64,000 nt of DNA from Actinomycetota bacterium (GTDB lineage Bacteria > Actinomycetota > Geothermincolia > Fen-727 > Anoxymicrobiaceae). The notes beneath the pieces were generated by a model. The model was not told the DNA's origin, made no database searches, and saw only the letters and a list, made by a program, of their open reading frames with translations. The number at the start of each line of letters is the position of its first letter. Position 1 is the stretch's first letter. Both the position numbers and the translations under genes were made by a program. Shown in pieces: positions 26,775 through 36,139 of this stretch. The stretch spans positions 62,001 through 126,000 of the forward strand of contig JAHJCO010000023.1 in the NCBI GenBank assembly GCA_018831265.1, given 5' to 3'.

Positions 26775-27740
26775 ATGGGATCACCGTGGGTTGAACACGA
26801 GCAGATAGTCGTCACCGTCCGCTCGCTTTGTGAGACGGTGCGAGACGTGGTGCGTCCGCACCTGGGCCGGGCGTCGGCGAAGGGACACGAAGGCTCCGGA
26901 GCCTCGGGTGATATGACCTTCAGCATCGACGAGGTGGCGGAGCGGGCCGTAGAGGGCGTGCTGGGCCGGCTGGACAACGTGGCGTACTACTCGGAGGACC
27001 GGGGCCTGGTGCTGCCCGCTGCTCCGGAGTACCTCCTCATTATCGACCCGATAGACGGTACCCGACCCGCGGCGGCGGGACTCGAGTCGTGCTGCGTCAG
27101 CGTGGCGGCGGCCCGGTACGACGGGGGTTCCACCGACGGGTTGACACTTGCCGACGTCTTCCTGGGCGTGGTCGGGGAGATAAAGAATGACGCCTTCTTC
27201 AGCGCTATCGCGGGCGGGGGCGCGCGGCTGGAGACGGGCGGTCGCCTGGTACAACCGTCGCTGTCTGAGGGCACGGAACTGTCGAGGATCTTCTGGACGG
27301 CCGGGTACCGGGGGCGGCCCGCCGAACCGCTGACCGCGGTCATGAGCGAGCTGATCGACCTCACCTCGGTCGACGGAGGCTACTTCGACCTGGGGAGCGC
27401 CGCGTTTAACATCACCCGGGTGGTGACCGGCCAGATGGACGCCTACGTGGACGTGGGACAGAGGATGGTGGAGGAGTCCGAGGGGATGAGTGACCTTTTC
27501 CTCCAGGTGGGGCACGGGGCGATATTGAACAACTTCGCCTACGACATAGCCGCCGCGGCCCTGGTGGCGAGCGAGGCCGGTGCCGCCGTCAGCGACGCCG
27601 GGGGGGAGCCCCTGGACCGCTACCCCCTGGTCCCGCGCGAGGGAGGTGGCCAGGTCTCCACGCTGGTCGCGTCGAACGAGTCGCTCCACGGGCAGATCCT
27701 GGAGTACCTGGACCGTGGGATGGAGAGGCTGGGAGCGTAG
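26775..27740 (+). CDS. Inositol monophosphatase family protein
   Basis: This 321-residue protein has the family's metal site DPIDGTRPAAAG and an earlier acidic segment (YYSEDRGLVLP). The C-terminal NFAYDIAAAALVASEAGAAVSD replaces the usual 'WDxAAG' box, with Tyr for Trp. The family removes phosphate from inositol-1-phosphate, from fructose-1,6-bisphosphate or from PAP. Next to a phosphatidylinositol-type cluster, inositol supply is a fair guess. The ATG at 26775 follows GGAGG. A TATACT box lies at 26736-26741, but its -35 is weak. Confidence 0.75.
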   Translation: MGSPWVEHEQIVVTVRSLCETVRDVVRPHLGRASAKGHEGSGASGDMTFSIDEVAERAVEGVLGRLDNVAYYSEDRGLVLPAAPEYLLIIDPIDGTRPAAAGLESCCVSVAAARYDGGSTDGLTLADVFLGVVGEIKNDAFFSAIAGGGARLETGGRLVQPSLSEGTELSRIFWTAGYRGRPAEPLTAVMSELIDLTSVDGGYFDLGSAAFNITRVVTGQMDAYVDVGQRMVEESEGMSDLFLQVGHGAILNNFAYDIAAAALVASEAGAAVSDAGGEPLDRYPLVPREGGGQVSTLVASNESLHGQILEYLDRGMERLGA

Positions 27741-27743
27741 CCG

Positions 27744-28376
27744 ATGGGCGCACTCATCGGGATATTCTTCTCCTCACTGGGCATAGGACTCTCCGGCGCC
27801 CTGATGCCCGGCCCCATGCTCTCGGTCACCATCGCCGAGGCCTACAAGAAGGGCTTCTGGGCCGGACCCCTCATCGTCCTCGGGCACGCCATCCCGGAGT
27901 TCGTCCTCATGGTGCTTTTCAGCCTGGGCCTGAACCGGTTCATCAAGGACGACACGGTGCAGGGCGTGATAGGCATAGTGGGAGGCGTCTTCCTGGGTTT
28001 TCTTGCCGTGAAGATATTCATCGAAGCCCGCAGGGGGATAACCGTCGACCTCACCGCGAAGCAGGAGATCGGTTGGGGCCCCGTGGTTGCCGGCACCTGG
28101 ACCAGCATCTCCAATCCGGGGTGGATAATCTGGTGGGCGACCATCGGAGCGAAGTACATCCTGATATCCCTGGAGCACGGCATCGTCGGCCTGGCGTTCT
28201 TCTTCGTAGGGCACGAGTTGGCGGACCTGCTGTGGTACTCGCTGGTGAGCTTCCTGGTCTCCCGGGGCAGGGGCCGCATCAGCGATCGCGTGTACCACGG
28301 CCTGCTCTACGGCTGCTCGGTGATGGTGCTCTTCTTCGCCGCCTTCTTCATCTACAACGGTATCCGCACCATTTGA
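27744..28376 (+). CDS. LysE family translocator
   Basis: This 210-residue membrane protein has six hydrophobic segments. Its first part, FFSSLGIGLSGALMPGPMLSVTIAEAYKKGFWAGPLIVLGHA, is typical of LysE/RhtB amino acid exporters, with the conserved 'G...PGP' turn. The third helix is followed by WTSISNPGWIIWWATIG, matching the family's 'NP....F' region. The substrate cannot be told. It begins three bases after the phosphatase gene. Confidence 0.8.
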   Translation: MGALIGIFFSSLGIGLSGALMPGPMLSVTIAEAYKKGFWAGPLIVLGHAIPEFVLMVLFSLGLNRFIKDDTVQGVIGIVGGVFLGFLAVKIFIEARRGITVDLTAKQEIGWGPVVAGTWTSISNPGWIIWWATIGAKYILISLEHGIVGLAFFFVGHELADLLWYSLVSFLVSRGRGRISDRVYHGLLYGCSVMVLFFAAFFIYNGIRTI

Positions 28377-28381
28377 ACTGT

Positions 28382-28398
28382 GAATATCAGTGATATTC
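28382..28398. promoter_or_regulatory. Perfect palindrome at the lemA promoter
   Basis: GAATATCA (28382-28389) and TGATATTC (28391-28398) form a perfect inverted repeat with one central base. It covers the position expected for the -35 box, because TATAAT lies at 28412-28417. The arrangement looks like a dimeric repressor or activator site. Confidence 0.5.
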
Positions 28399-28411
28399 CC
28401 CCGACCCTTGG

Positions 28412-28417
28412 TATAAT
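28412..28417 (+). promoter_or_regulatory. -10 box of the lemA-htpX promoter
   Basis: A consensus TATAAT lies 37 bases before the lemA ATG at 28454. No good TTGACA exists at the right distance, which agrees with a promoter that needs a factor bound at the palindrome 28382-28398. A GGAGGAA ribosome site follows. Confidence 0.5.
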
Positions 28418-28453
28418 ACTCGCGACCGGACTCTCGACTAAGGAGGAACTCTG

Positions 28454-29020
28454 ATGGTTTGGGTCATTGTGATCATCGTGGCGGCAGTGGTGCTCCTCGG
28501 CGGGGCAATCGCACTGCTGTATAACGGCCTGGTCCGCAAGCGGAACCAGGTCGAGAACGCCTGGCACCAGATCGATGTCCAGCTGAACCGGCGGGCGGAC
28601 CTCATCCCCAACCTGGTCGAGACCGTCAAAGGCTACGCGGCCCACGAGAAGTCGACCTTCGAGATGGTCACCCAGGCGCGTTCGGCCATAATGAACGCCA
28701 AGACGGTGGGCGAGAGCGCCCAGGCCGAGGGCATGCTGACCCAGGCCCTGAAGTCCCTCTTCGCGGTGGCCGAGGCGTACCCCGAGCTCAAGGCCAACCA
28801 GAACTTCCTGGCCCTGCAGGAGGAGCTGGCCGGCACCGAGAACAAGATCGCCTACGCGCGCCAGTTCTACAACGACTCCGTGATGTCCTACGACATCGCC
28901 CGCCAGAGGTTCCCCGCGAACCTGATCGCCGGCATGTTCGGTTTCAAGGAGGAGCGCGAGTACTTCGAGCCGGAGACGCCCGAGGCGCGCGAGGTCCCGA
29001 AGGTGTCCTTCACCCAGTAG
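28454..29020 (+). CDS. lemA: LemA family protein
   Basis: LemA proteins have one N-terminal membrane helix and a helical bundle outside or inside the membrane. The 188-residue sequence is typical: [58 protein letters not shown], then [44 protein letters not shown]. The role is not well defined; it is often next to HtpX or TPM-domain genes, as here. Confidence 0.93.
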   Translation: MVWVIVIIVAAVVLLGGAIALLYNGLVRKRNQVENAWHQIDVQLNRRADLIPNLVETVKGYAAHEKSTFEMVTQARSAIMNAKTVGESAQAEGMLTQALKSLFAVAEAYPELKANQNFLALQEELAGTENKIAYARQFYNDSVMSYDIARQRFPANLIAGMFGFKEEREYFEPETPEAREVPKVSFTQ

Positions 29021-29148
29021 GATCTCACTAATACTGGTGCCTGGCACATTAGCACTGAAGTATTAGCCCTGATACGAGCGGGTACGCTGGCCCATAAGGG
29101 TCCGCCGTAATATGGCGAAAGACAACTCCTCAACGGAGGTAGTCCGGG

Positions 29149-30231
29149 TTGTACGAACAGATAGGCTCAAACAAGTGGAAGTCCGGCCTCATGATGGTGT
29201 TCTTCGTCGCCTTCGTGGTGGCGATAGGCTACGTGATAGGCCTGGCCTGGGGAGGCACAGCGCATCCCGAGTACGCGTTCATCGGGCTGGGCATCGCGGT
29301 CACCATCGCCATGATCATGAGCTTCGTCTCCTACTACAAGAGCGACAAGGTGGCCCTATCCGTGTCGGGCGCCAGGCCCATCGAGGACTACCTCAACGAC
29401 TCCAACTGGCGGGCGCTCGCCCTCCGATACGACAACGCAGTGGAGGGGCTGGCAATCGCCGCCGGGCTTCCCAAGCCCGCCGTCTACGTGATAGATGACC
29501 CCGCGCCCAACGCCTTCGCCACGGGAAGGAACCCCGACCACTCCGCCATGGCGGCGACCACCGGGCTGCTGACGATGATGAACGACGCCGAGCTGCAGGG
29601 GGTCATCGGCCACGAGATGTCGCACATAAAGAACTACGACATCCTGCTGCAGACCATGACCATCGTGCTGGTGGGCACGGTCATCCTCCTCTCCGACATC
29701 TTTCTGCGCACCTTCTGGTTCAGCGATTCCGATTCCGACTCGGGAGAAGCCGGAGCGATAATGATGATCATCGCCATAGTCCTCGCCATCCTCGCGCCCA
29801 TCATCGCGCAGCTCATCAAGCTCTACATCAGCCGCAAGCGCGAGTACCTGGCCGATGCCAACGGGGCGCTCCTGACCAGGTACCCGCCCGGCCTGGCCAA
29901 TGCCCTGCGTAAGATCGGCGGCGACGAGAAAGGGTTGCGCCGGGCCAATAAGGCCACCGCCCACATGTACATCGCCCAGCCGTTCGCGATGAACGCGAAG
30001 AGGGGCCGCAGGATGAACGCCATGTTCGACACGCACCCCCCGATCGAGGACCGCATCGCGAAGCTCGACGAGATGTCCGGCCGTTTCTCCGAGGCCGAGT
30101 ACGAGGCGGCCAGGCTGGTGCCCGAAGGCGCTGCGGCGCCGCCGGCCCAGGCGGCCCCTCCCGCGCAGCAGGCGGCACCGTTCGCACCCGCGCCGCCTTC
30201 CGGGCCGCCCGGCGCGCAGGGCGGGGAGTAA
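29149..30231 (+). CDS. htpX: M48 family zinc metalloprotease HtpX-like
   Basis: This 360-residue membrane protease for damaged membrane proteins has two N-terminal membrane segments. The zinc site is in VIGHEMSHIKNYD, two further helices follow (LVGTVILLSDIF; AIVLAILAPIIAQLI), and REYLADANGALLT supplies the third ligand Glu. The C-terminal 40 residues are an Ala/Pro tail. A TTG start at 29149 has GGAGGT eight bases before it. The lemA-htpX order is common. In the 128-base gap after lemA, CTAATAC (29028-29034) and GTATTAG can pair into a hairpin. Confidence 0.9.
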   Translation: MYEQIGSNKWKSGLMMVFFVAFVVAIGYVIGLAWGGTAHPEYAFIGLGIAVTIAMIMSFVSYYKSDKVALSVSGARPIEDYLNDSNWRALALRYDNAVEGLAIAAGLPKPAVYVIDDPAPNAFATGRNPDHSAMAATTGLLTMMNDAELQGVIGHEMSHIKNYDILLQTMTIVLVGTVILLSDIFLRTFWFSDSDSDSGEAGAIMMIIAIVLAILAPIIAQLIKLYISRKREYLADANGALLTRYPPGLANALRKIGGDEKGLRRANKATAHMYIAQPFAMNAKRGRRMNAMFDTHPPIEDRIAKLDEMSGRFSEAEYEAARLVPEGAAAPPAQAAPPAQQAAPFAPAPPSGPPGAQGGE

Positions 30232-30294
30232 CCCGGCGGGGAACACAGGCATGCCCTCTCAAGGACCGCCCCCGGCCCCGGGGAAGTATTGAGC

Positions 30295-31416
30295 ATGAAG
30301 GGAAGTAGCGGCAAAGCACTCAAAGCGACGGCCCTCGCGGCTCTACTCGTACTCTCCCTCTCCGGATGCTCGTGGTTCGGTTCCGGGAAGAAGGCGGAGA
30401 AAAAGCCGGCGGCGGCGGCGAAGGCGCCCGCGCCGGTCACCTGCCCCCTCTGCGGCTCTGCCGTTACGGACACCGGTGCGATAATGCAGAGGCCGTGCGC
30501 GGTCAAGGTCGAGAACGACCCGGCGGCCCGCCCCCAGTCGGGCCTGGACAGGGCGTGCATAGTCTACGAGGAGGTGACCGAGGGCGGCATCACGCGCTTC
30601 ATGGCCGTGTTCCTCTGCAGGAGCGCCGACGAGGTCGGCCCGGTGCGCAGCGCGAGGCCCGCGGACATAGAGCTCGCCTTCCCTTTCAATCCCCTGTTCT
30701 GCCACTGCGGAGGAGGGCCGCAGACCCTCTCGCTGCTCGAGCGGTCGGGGATATGCGACCTCGACGAAATGGCCTGGACGGGAGCGTACTGGCGCTCTTC
30801 GGACAGGCGTGCCCCCCACAACCTGTACAGCGCGACGGCGAGGCTCCGGCAGGCCGGCAACGGTGCCTACCCCTGGCAGGGAGAGGTGGCCTCGCCGCTC
30901 TCCTTCCTGGACCAGGCCGGGGTCGTAAAGCTGCTCGACGCCAGGGCCTCGGAGCTGGCCCGGATACTGGCGGCCGCCTCCTCCCCCGGCAAGCAGTTCA
31001 CGCCGAAGCTCGCGATCATAAACGGCGTGAACGTACCGTATGACCCGACCTGCGTGGTGCGCTGGCAGTACGACCCGGCGAGCGGCCGGTTTCTGCGCTT
31101 CGTCGCGGGCAAGCCCCACGCGGACGGGGTGACCGGCACCCAGCTCGCGGCCGACACGGTCGTCCTGCAGTACGTGACCGAGAGCCCGAGCGGGGTGGTC
31201 GACGTGAACGGCGTGGACTCCCCGGACCTGGGGGTGCTGGGTTTCGGCAGGGCCCAGGTCTTCATGGGTGGGCAGCTCATCGACGCGAACTGGGAGAAGA
31301 ACACCCGCGAGGAGCACACGCGCTACACGGACAACTACGGCAAGGTCATCGACCTCAAGCCGGGCAGCATCTGGGTAGAGCTCGTCCCGGCCGACCGCCA
31401 GGCTACCCTGGACTGA
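30295..31416 (+). CDS. DUF3048 domain lipoprotein (YerB-like)
   Basis: This 373-residue protein opens with a lipoprotein signal peptide (ALAALLVLSLSGCSW, Cys as lipid anchor). A Lys/Ala linker follows and then the DUF3048 domain. That domain is recognised by RPCAVKVENDPAARPQSGLDRACIVYEEVTEGGITRFMAVF, VGPVRSARPADIELAF and DRRAPHNLY. The C-terminal domain carries the YTDNYGKVIDLKPGSIWVELVP ending. B. subtilis YerB is the best known member; its function is unclear. The ATG at 30295 is favoured over the TTG at 30289. Confidence 0.85.
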   Translation: MKGSSGKALKATALAALLVLSLSGCSWFGSGKKAEKKPAAAAKAPAPVTCPLCGSAVTDTGAIMQRPCAVKVENDPAARPQSGLDRACIVYEEVTEGGITRFMAVFLCRSADEVGPVRSARPADIELAFPFNPLFCHCGGGPQTLSLLERSGICDLDEMAWTGAYWRSSDRRAPHNLYSATARLRQAGNGAYPWQGEVASPLSFLDQAGVVKLLDARASELARILAAASSPGKQFTPKLAIINGVNVPYDPTCVVRWQYDPASGRFLRFVAGKPHADGVTGTQLAADTVVLQYVTESPSGVVDVNGVDSPDLGVLGFGRAQVFMGGQLIDANWEKNTREEHTRYTDNYGKVIDLKPGSIWVELVPADRQATLD

Positions 31417-31417
31417 G

Positions 31418-31474
31418 CCCGGCCTCTCAGGCCGGGAGTGATCGGTCGTGCTCACGCGGGGCTGAGAGCCCCGC
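31418..31474 (+). terminator. Twin GC-rich hairpins after the DUF3048 gene
   Basis: CCCGGCC (31418-31424) pairs with GGCCGGG (31430-31436), and GCGGGGC (31456-31462) pairs with GCCCCGC (31468-31474). The loops read TCTCA and TGAGA, which are complementary to each other, so a kissing contact is possible. No T-run follows. They may stop transcription or be part of the pdxS leader. Confidence 0.5.
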
Positions 31475-31553
31475 CTCAAGGATAAGGCTGTTTGCGGCAC
31501 GTGCACTGTAGCGTTATGATGAAATCAATCCCCTACAAGGAGTGATATCGACC

Positions 31554-32435
31554 GTGGAAAAGGGTACCGACACAGTCAAGAGAGGCCTTGCAGAGATGCT
31601 CAAGGGCGGGGTCATAATGGACGTGACCACCGCCGAGCAGGCGCGTATCGCCGAGGACGCCGGGGCAGTCGCCGTGATGGCGCTGGAGCGCGTGCCCGCC
31701 GACATCAGGGCCGCGGGCGGCGTTGCGCGCATGGCGGATCCCATCGTCATCCAGGCCATAATGGAGACCGTGACCATCCCGGTCATGGCCAAGTGCCGCA
31801 TCGGGCACTTCGTCGAGGCCCAGGTGCTCGAGGCGATGGGCGTCGATTATGTGGACGAGAGCGAGGTGCTCACCCCGGCCGACGAGGCGTACCACGTGGA
31901 CAAGTGGAAGTTCACCGTACCGTTCGTATGCGGCGCCATCAACCTGGGAGAAGCGCTGCGCCGCATCGGAGAAGGCGCGGCCATGATACGCACCAAGGGC
32001 GAGGCCGGCACGGGCAACGTGGTCGAGGCGGTCCGGCACATGCGAACCATCACCTCGGAGATGGCGCGCCTGACCACGCTGGGCGACGAGGAGCTGATGG
32101 GGGCCGCCAAGGAGCTACGCGCCCCCTTCGAGCTGGTCAGGGAACTATCCGATACCGGGAAGCTCCCCGTCGTCAACTTCTCCGCCGGCGGAATCGCCAC
32201 GCCCGCCGACGCCGCCATGATGATGCAGCTCGGCGCCGACGGCGTGTTCGTGGGCTCCGGCATCTTCAAGAGCGAGGACCCGGCCGGGCGCGCACACGCG
32301 ATAGTGCAGGCGACGACCCACTTCCGCGATGCCGTGCTGATCGGGGAGGTCTCCCGCGGCATAGGCGAGGCCATGAGGGGCCTGGAGATTGCCGAGATCG
32401 GGAAGGAGAACCTCATACAGTACCGTGGATGGTAA
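31554..32435 (+). CDS. pdxS: Pyridoxal 5'-phosphate synthase subunit PdxS
   Basis: PdxS condenses ribose 5-phosphate, glyceraldehyde 3-phosphate and ammonia to give PLP; PdxT supplies the ammonia. The 293-residue barrel has the expected lysines in [13 protein letters not shown] and [16 protein letters not shown], plus [20 protein letters not shown] and the C-terminal [15 protein letters not shown] at 31554 gives the usual start ([11 protein letters not shown]); a GTG at 31542 has its ribosome site too close. It overlaps pdxT. Confidence 0.97.
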   Translation: MEKGTDTVKRGLAEMLKGGVIMDVTTAEQARIAEDAGAVAVMALERVPADIRAAGGVARMADPIVIQAIMETVTIPVMAKCRIGHFVEAQVLEAMGVDYVDESEVLTPADEAYHVDKWKFTVPFVCGAINLGEALRRIGEGAAMIRTKGEAGTGNVVEAVRHMRTITSEMARLTTLGDEELMGAAKELRAPFELVRELSDTGKLPVVNFSAGGIATPADAAMMMQLGADGVFVGSGIFKSEDPAGRAHAIVQATTHFRDAVLIGEVSRGIGEAMRGLEIAEIGKENLIQYRGW

Positions 32436-33045
32436 CGGCCTGACGGTAGGTGTCCTCGCGCTGCAGGGCGCGGTGGATGAGCACCTCCGGATGATCGAGG
32501 AGTGCGGGGCCCGGGGGGTCGGCATCAAGCGACCAGCCGGGCTCGATGACGTAGATGGGCTCATCATACCCGGAGGAGAAAGCACCGCCATTGGAAAACT
32601 AATCAGTGAGTACGGCTTCGCCGACCCGATCCGCCGGAGGGGGATGTCCGGTCTTCCGATATTCGGGACGTGCGCGGGGCTCATCCTCCTCTCGCGCGAC
32701 GTGGTGGGCGCCCACGGGCCCCTTCTGGGGCTGGCGGACGTGACCGTGGAGCGCAACGCCTTCGGGCGCCAGGTCGATTCCTTCGAGGACGACCTGGAGG
32801 TGGAAGGGATCGAGGACGAGGAGCGCCTCTACCACGCGGTGTTCATCAGAGCGCCCGTCATGGAGGCGGTCGGTGCCGGGGTCACGGTCATGGCGAGCCT
32901 CGGAGGGGGGGCCGTGCTGGCGAGGGAAGGGAACCTGCTGCTGGGGGCGTTCCACCCGGAGCTCACCTCCGACCTCAGGGTGCACAGGTTCTTCCTGGAC
33001 ATGGTCGCGAAAGCCGCGCGGGGCGCGCGGCATGGAGGTCGGTGA
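32425..33045 (+). CDS. pdxT: Pyridoxal 5'-phosphate synthase glutaminase subunit PdxT
   Basis: PdxT is the class I glutaminase partner of PdxS. The 206-residue protein has [32 protein letters not shown], the nucleophile Cys in [11 protein letters not shown], and the His-Glu pair in [14 protein letters not shown]. The GTG at 32425 lies within the last codons of pdxS, giving an 11-base overlap. The stop overlaps the yebC start (TGATG). Confidence 0.95.
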   Translation: MDGNGLTVGVLALQGAVDEHLRMIEECGARGVGIKRPAGLDDVDGLIIPGGESTAIGKLISEYGFADPIRRRGMSGLPIFGTCAGLILLSRDVVGAHGPLLGLADVTVERNAFGRQVDSFEDDLEVEGIEDEERLYHAVFIRAPVMEAVGAGVTVMASLGGGAVLAREGNLLLGAFHPELTSDLRVHRFFLDMVAKAARGARHGGR

Positions 33046-33806
33046 TGTCAGGTCATTCCAAGTGGCACTCGATAAAGCACAAGAAGGGCAAGGAGGACGC
33101 CAAGCGCGGCCAGCTCTTCAGCAAGCTCTCGCAGAAGATCACGGTCGCCGCGCGGGAGGGCGGGGGCAGCCTGGAGGCCAACCCCACCCTGGCTTCGGCG
33201 GTGGAGACCGCCCGCTCCTACAGCATGCCCATGGACAACATCAAGCGCGCGATCGCAAAGGGCACCGGAGAGCTCGCCGGCGGCCAGCTCGAGCACATGT
33301 CGTTCGAGGGGTACGGGGAGGCCGGCGTCGCGCTGCTCGTCGAGGTCGTCACGGACAACCGCAACCGGACCGCGAGCGAGGTGCGGCGCGCCTTCACCAG
33401 GGCCGGGGCGCACCTCGGAGAGACGGGCTCGGTCGCCTGGATATTCGAGAAGAAGGGCGTCTTCCTGGTCCCCCAGGACCCTGCCCACAACGAGGAGGAG
33501 CTGCTCGAGATCGCCCTGGAGGCCGGCGCCGACGACCTCAAGGCCGAGGGCGACTACTGGGAGATCGTCTGCGACGTGGAGCACTTCGGCTCCGTGCGCG
33601 ACGGCCTCAAGACCGCGGGCGTCGAGATCGAGAACTCCGAGCTCACCATGTTCCCCAGGAACACCATCCGGCTCGACCGCGATTCGGCCCGCAAGGTGCT
33701 CAAGCTCATCGATGCCCTGGAGGACCTCACCGACGTGACCGACGTCTACGCGAACTTCGACATCCCGGACGAGGTGCTCGAGGAGGAGGCGGCCTCGCTC
33801 GATTGA
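33045..33806 (+). CDS. yebC: YebC/PmpR family protein
   Basis: This 253-residue protein is a full-length member of the YebC/TACO1 family. It begins [22 protein letters not shown], followed by FSKLSQKITVAAREGG, MPMDNIKRAIAKGTGE and FTRAGAHLGETGSVAWIFEKKG. Members were first described as transcription regulators and more recently as factors that ease translation of proline runs. The gene lies before ruvC, as in most bacteria. Confidence 0.96.
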   Translation: MSGHSKWHSIKHKKGKEDAKRGQLFSKLSQKITVAAREGGGSLEANPTLASAVETARSYSMPMDNIKRAIAKGTGELAGGQLEHMSFEGYGEAGVALLVEVVTDNRNRTASEVRRAFTRAGAHLGETGSVAWIFEKKGVFLVPQDPAHNEEELLEIALEAGADDLKAEGDYWEIVCDVEHFGSVRDGLKTAGVEIENSELTMFPRNTIRLDRDSARKVLKLIDALEDLTDVTDVYANFDIPDEVLEEEAASLD

Positions 33807-33852
33807 AAGTCTATCCCGCGCCCAGGACCGCGACGGCGCCGGAGGCCTCGCA

Positions 33853-34344
33853 ATGAAGGTGCTCGGCATCGATCCGGGCATCAGCAACACCGGTTACGGC
33901 CTGGTGGAGGAGGCGGCCAGGCGGCTGTCCGCGCTCGCCAGCGGCACCATCAAGACCGCTCCGTCCGACGAGATGGCGGTACGACTGGACGTCCTCTACC
34001 GCGGCGTCACCGAGGTCGTGGAGCGGCTGGCCCCCGACGCGGTGGTGCTGGAGGAGCTGTTCTTCAACACCAACCAGAAGTCGGTGATGGCGGTAGGCCA
34101 GGCACGCGGGGTCATCCTGCTCGCCTGCGGGCACGCGGGCATGCCGGTGGTGGAGTACACTCCACTCCAGGTGAAGCAGACGGTGACCGGCAACGGCAAC
34201 GCGAAGAAGGAGCAGGTCCGCTACATGGTCGGCGCGCTGCTCGGCACGCGCGACCTTCCGTCGTCCCTGCACGAGTGCGACGCCCTGGCCATGGCCATCT
34301 GCCACCTCCACTCCAGGCGCATGGCCGGACTCACGGGCGGGTAA
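33853..34344 (+). CDS. ruvC: Crossover junction endodeoxyribonuclease RuvC
   Basis: RuvC cuts Holliday junctions. The 163-residue protein has the first catalytic Asp in VLGIDPGISNTGYGL, a Glu in VVLEELFF, and the C-terminal acidic residues in HECDALAMAICHLH. The basic GNGNAKKEQVRYMV loop fits DNA binding. It is three bases ahead of ruvA and forms the ruvC-ruvA-ruvB group, which is broken before ruvB by repeat copy 3. Confidence 0.96.
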   Translation: MKVLGIDPGISNTGYGLVEEAARRLSALASGTIKTAPSDEMAVRLDVLYRGVTEVVERLAPDAVVLEELFFNTNQKSVMAVGQARGVILLACGHAGMPVVEYTPLQVKQTVTGNGNAKKEQVRYMVGALLGTRDLPSSLHECDALAMAICHLHSRRMAGLTGG

Positions 34345-34347
34345 GAG

Positions 34348-34935
34348 ATGATCTCCTACATCGAGGGAACGTTGATAGAGAGGGGAGCCGACCACCTGGT
34401 GGTCGGCGTCGGCGGCGTGGGATTCGAGGTGAAGGCGCCCGCCGGGACGGTCGACAAGGCGCCCGAGGTGGGCGGCAAGGTCTCCCTGTTCACCCACCTG
34501 CACGTGCGCCAGGACGTACTCGCGCTCTACGGGTTCGAGTCGGCCCGCGCCCGCGACCTCTTCGTCAAGCTGATGTCGGTGAGCGGGTTCGGCTCGCAGA
34601 AGGCGCTCTCCGTGCTCTCGATCTTCTCTCCGGACGGTTTCATCAAGGTCGTCCAGGCAGGCGACTCGGACGCTCTCACCATAATCCCCGGGGTCGGAAA
34701 GAAAGGGGCGGAGCGGCTGATACTGGAGATGAAGGACAAGGTTGAGCCCGCGGGAGAGGACCTGACGGGGATCCCCGTGGGAGGCCTGCAGCCGTTCCAG
34801 GAGGCGGCCGAGGCGCTGGTGCAGCTCGGGTACTCCAGGAGCGAGGCTCACGCCGCGCTCAAGAGCTTCCCGTCGCCCGACGAGGGGACCACGGTGGAGG
34901 AGATGCTGCAATGGGCGCTGAAGAGCGCGAGGTAG
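34348..34935 (+). CDS. ruvA: Holliday junction branch migration protein RuvA
   Basis: RuvA binds the four-way junction and loads RuvB. The 195-residue protein has the OB-fold start MISYIEGTLIER, LHVRQDVLALYGF, and the two helix-hairpin-helix motifs (LMSVSGFGSQKALSVLS; IIPGVGKKGAERLILEMKDK). The C-terminal UBA-like domain (EALVQLGYSRSEAHAAL) that meets RuvB is also present. Confidence 0.96.
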   Translation: MISYIEGTLIERGADHLVVGVGGVGFEVKAPAGTVDKAPEVGGKVSLFTHLHVRQDVLALYGFESARARDLFVKLMSVSGFGSQKALSVLSIFSPDGFIKVVQAGDSDALTIIPGVGKKGAERLILEMKDKVEPAGEDLTGIPVGGLQPFQEAAEALVQLGYSRSEAHAALKSFPSPDEGTTVEEMLQWALKSAR

Positions 34936-34945
34936 GGGAGGAGCT

Positions 34946-35109
34946 AGTGTTCCGTTCCGTGAGTACGGCGAAGCACCGAGAAAGTCGATGCGCCGCAACC
35001 GCAAGGCGCGCGACTGACGCGTACTCTTGTAGTACTCGGAAGGAGTGGAACGCAGCGGGTGTGGATGCAGCGGCGTTCGAATGCCGGCGTATTTATGGAA
35101 TGGAGCACT
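34946..35109 (+). repeat. 164-bp palindromic element, copy 3 (MITE-like)
   Basis: The arms AGTGTTCCGTTCCGT (34946-34960) and ATGGAATGGAGCACT (35095-35109) pair at every position with a few G-U pairs, using bases different from copy 2. The inner blocks GGCGCGCGACTGACGCGTAC, GAGTGGAACGCAGC and GTTCGAATGCC are shared with the other copies. The right arm contains GGAG (35102-35105), six bases before the ruvB GTG. Confidence 0.82.
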
Positions 35110-35111
35110 GA

Positions 35112-36137
35112 GTGAGCGAGGTCGAAGGGGGACTGACCTCCGGGGCGTTGCTGCCCGAGGAGCGCGTGCTCGACCTCACCCTCAGGCCGAAAACACTCTC
35201 GGAGTTCATCGGGCAGGAGGGGTACAAGAAGCAGCTCCGGGTGTTCATCGAGGCCGCGCGCCAGCGCGCCGACGTCCTTGACCACGTGCTGATCTCCGGA
35301 CCGCCGGGCCTGGGCAAGACCACGCTGGCGAACATCATCGCCAACGAGCTGGGCGTCAGCATGCGACCCACCAGCGGCCCCGCCCTCGAGCGCCAGGCCG
35401 ACCTGGCCGCGGTGCTGACCAACCTGGACGCCGGGGACGTTCTCTTTATCGACGAGATACACAGGCTGCCCCGCGTGGTGGAGGAGATACTCTACCCCGC
35501 GATGGAGGACTTCAAGATAGACATCGTCATAGGCAAGGGGCCCGGTGCGCGCTCGGTCAGGCTGGAGCTGGCGCGTTTCACCCTGATAGGCGCTACCACC
35601 AGGGTGGGCCTCATGTCGGCGCCGCTGCTAACGCGGTTCGGAGTCATCTGCCGGCTCGACTACTACCCGGTGGACGAGATGGAGCAGATAGTGACCAGGG
35701 CCGCGGGGATACTCGAGATCGAGCTGGACCCCGAGGGCTGCCGCGAGATAGCGCGCCGGTCCCGGGGCACGCCCAGGGTCGCCAACCGGTTGCTGAGGCG
35801 GGTCCGCGACTTCGCGGAGGTAGAGGCAGACAGGGTAATAACCGGCGAGGTTGCCCGCGACGCCATGCACATGCTGCAGGTGGACGAGGTGGGCCTGGAC
35901 GTGCTGGACCAGGCGGTGCTGTCCGCCATCATCGACAAGTTCTCCGGCGGACCGGTCGGCCTGAAGACCCTGGCCGCCGCGGTCGGGGAGGAGCCCGATA
36001 CGCTGGAGGAGGTGTACGAGCCGTACCTCATGCAGGTCGGCTTCCTGGAGCGCACTCCCCGCGGGAGGGTCGCCACCCCCGGCGCCTTCAAGCACATGGG
36101 ACGTGAGCCTTCCCCCGACGGCGGAACGCTGTTCTGA
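35112..36137 (+). CDS. ruvB: Holliday junction branch migration helicase RuvB
   Basis: RuvB is the AAA+ motor of branch migration. The 341-residue protein has [19 protein letters not shown], Walker [18 protein letters not shown], Walker [24 protein letters not shown], the sensor [17 protein letters not shown], and a C-terminal winged-helix domain ([16 protein letters not shown]). The GTG start at 35112 takes its ribosome site from the right arm of repeat copy 3, so its expression may differ from ruvCA. Confidence 0.97.
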   Translation: MSEVEGGLTSGALLPEERVLDLTLRPKTLSEFIGQEGYKKQLRVFIEAARQRADVLDHVLISGPPGLGKTTLANIIANELGVSMRPTSGPALERQADLAAVLTNLDAGDVLFIDEIHRLPRVVEEILYPAMEDFKIDIVIGKGPGARSVRLELARFTLIGATTRVGLMSAPLLTRFGVICRLDYYPVDEMEQIVTRAAGILEIELDPEGCREIARRSRGTPRVANRLLRRVRDFAEVEADRVITGEVARDAMHMLQVDEVGLDVLDQAVLSAIIDKFSGGPVGLKTLAAAVGEEPDTLEEVYEPYLMQVGFLERTPRGRVATPGAFKHMGREPSPDGGTLF

Positions 36138-36139
36138 CT

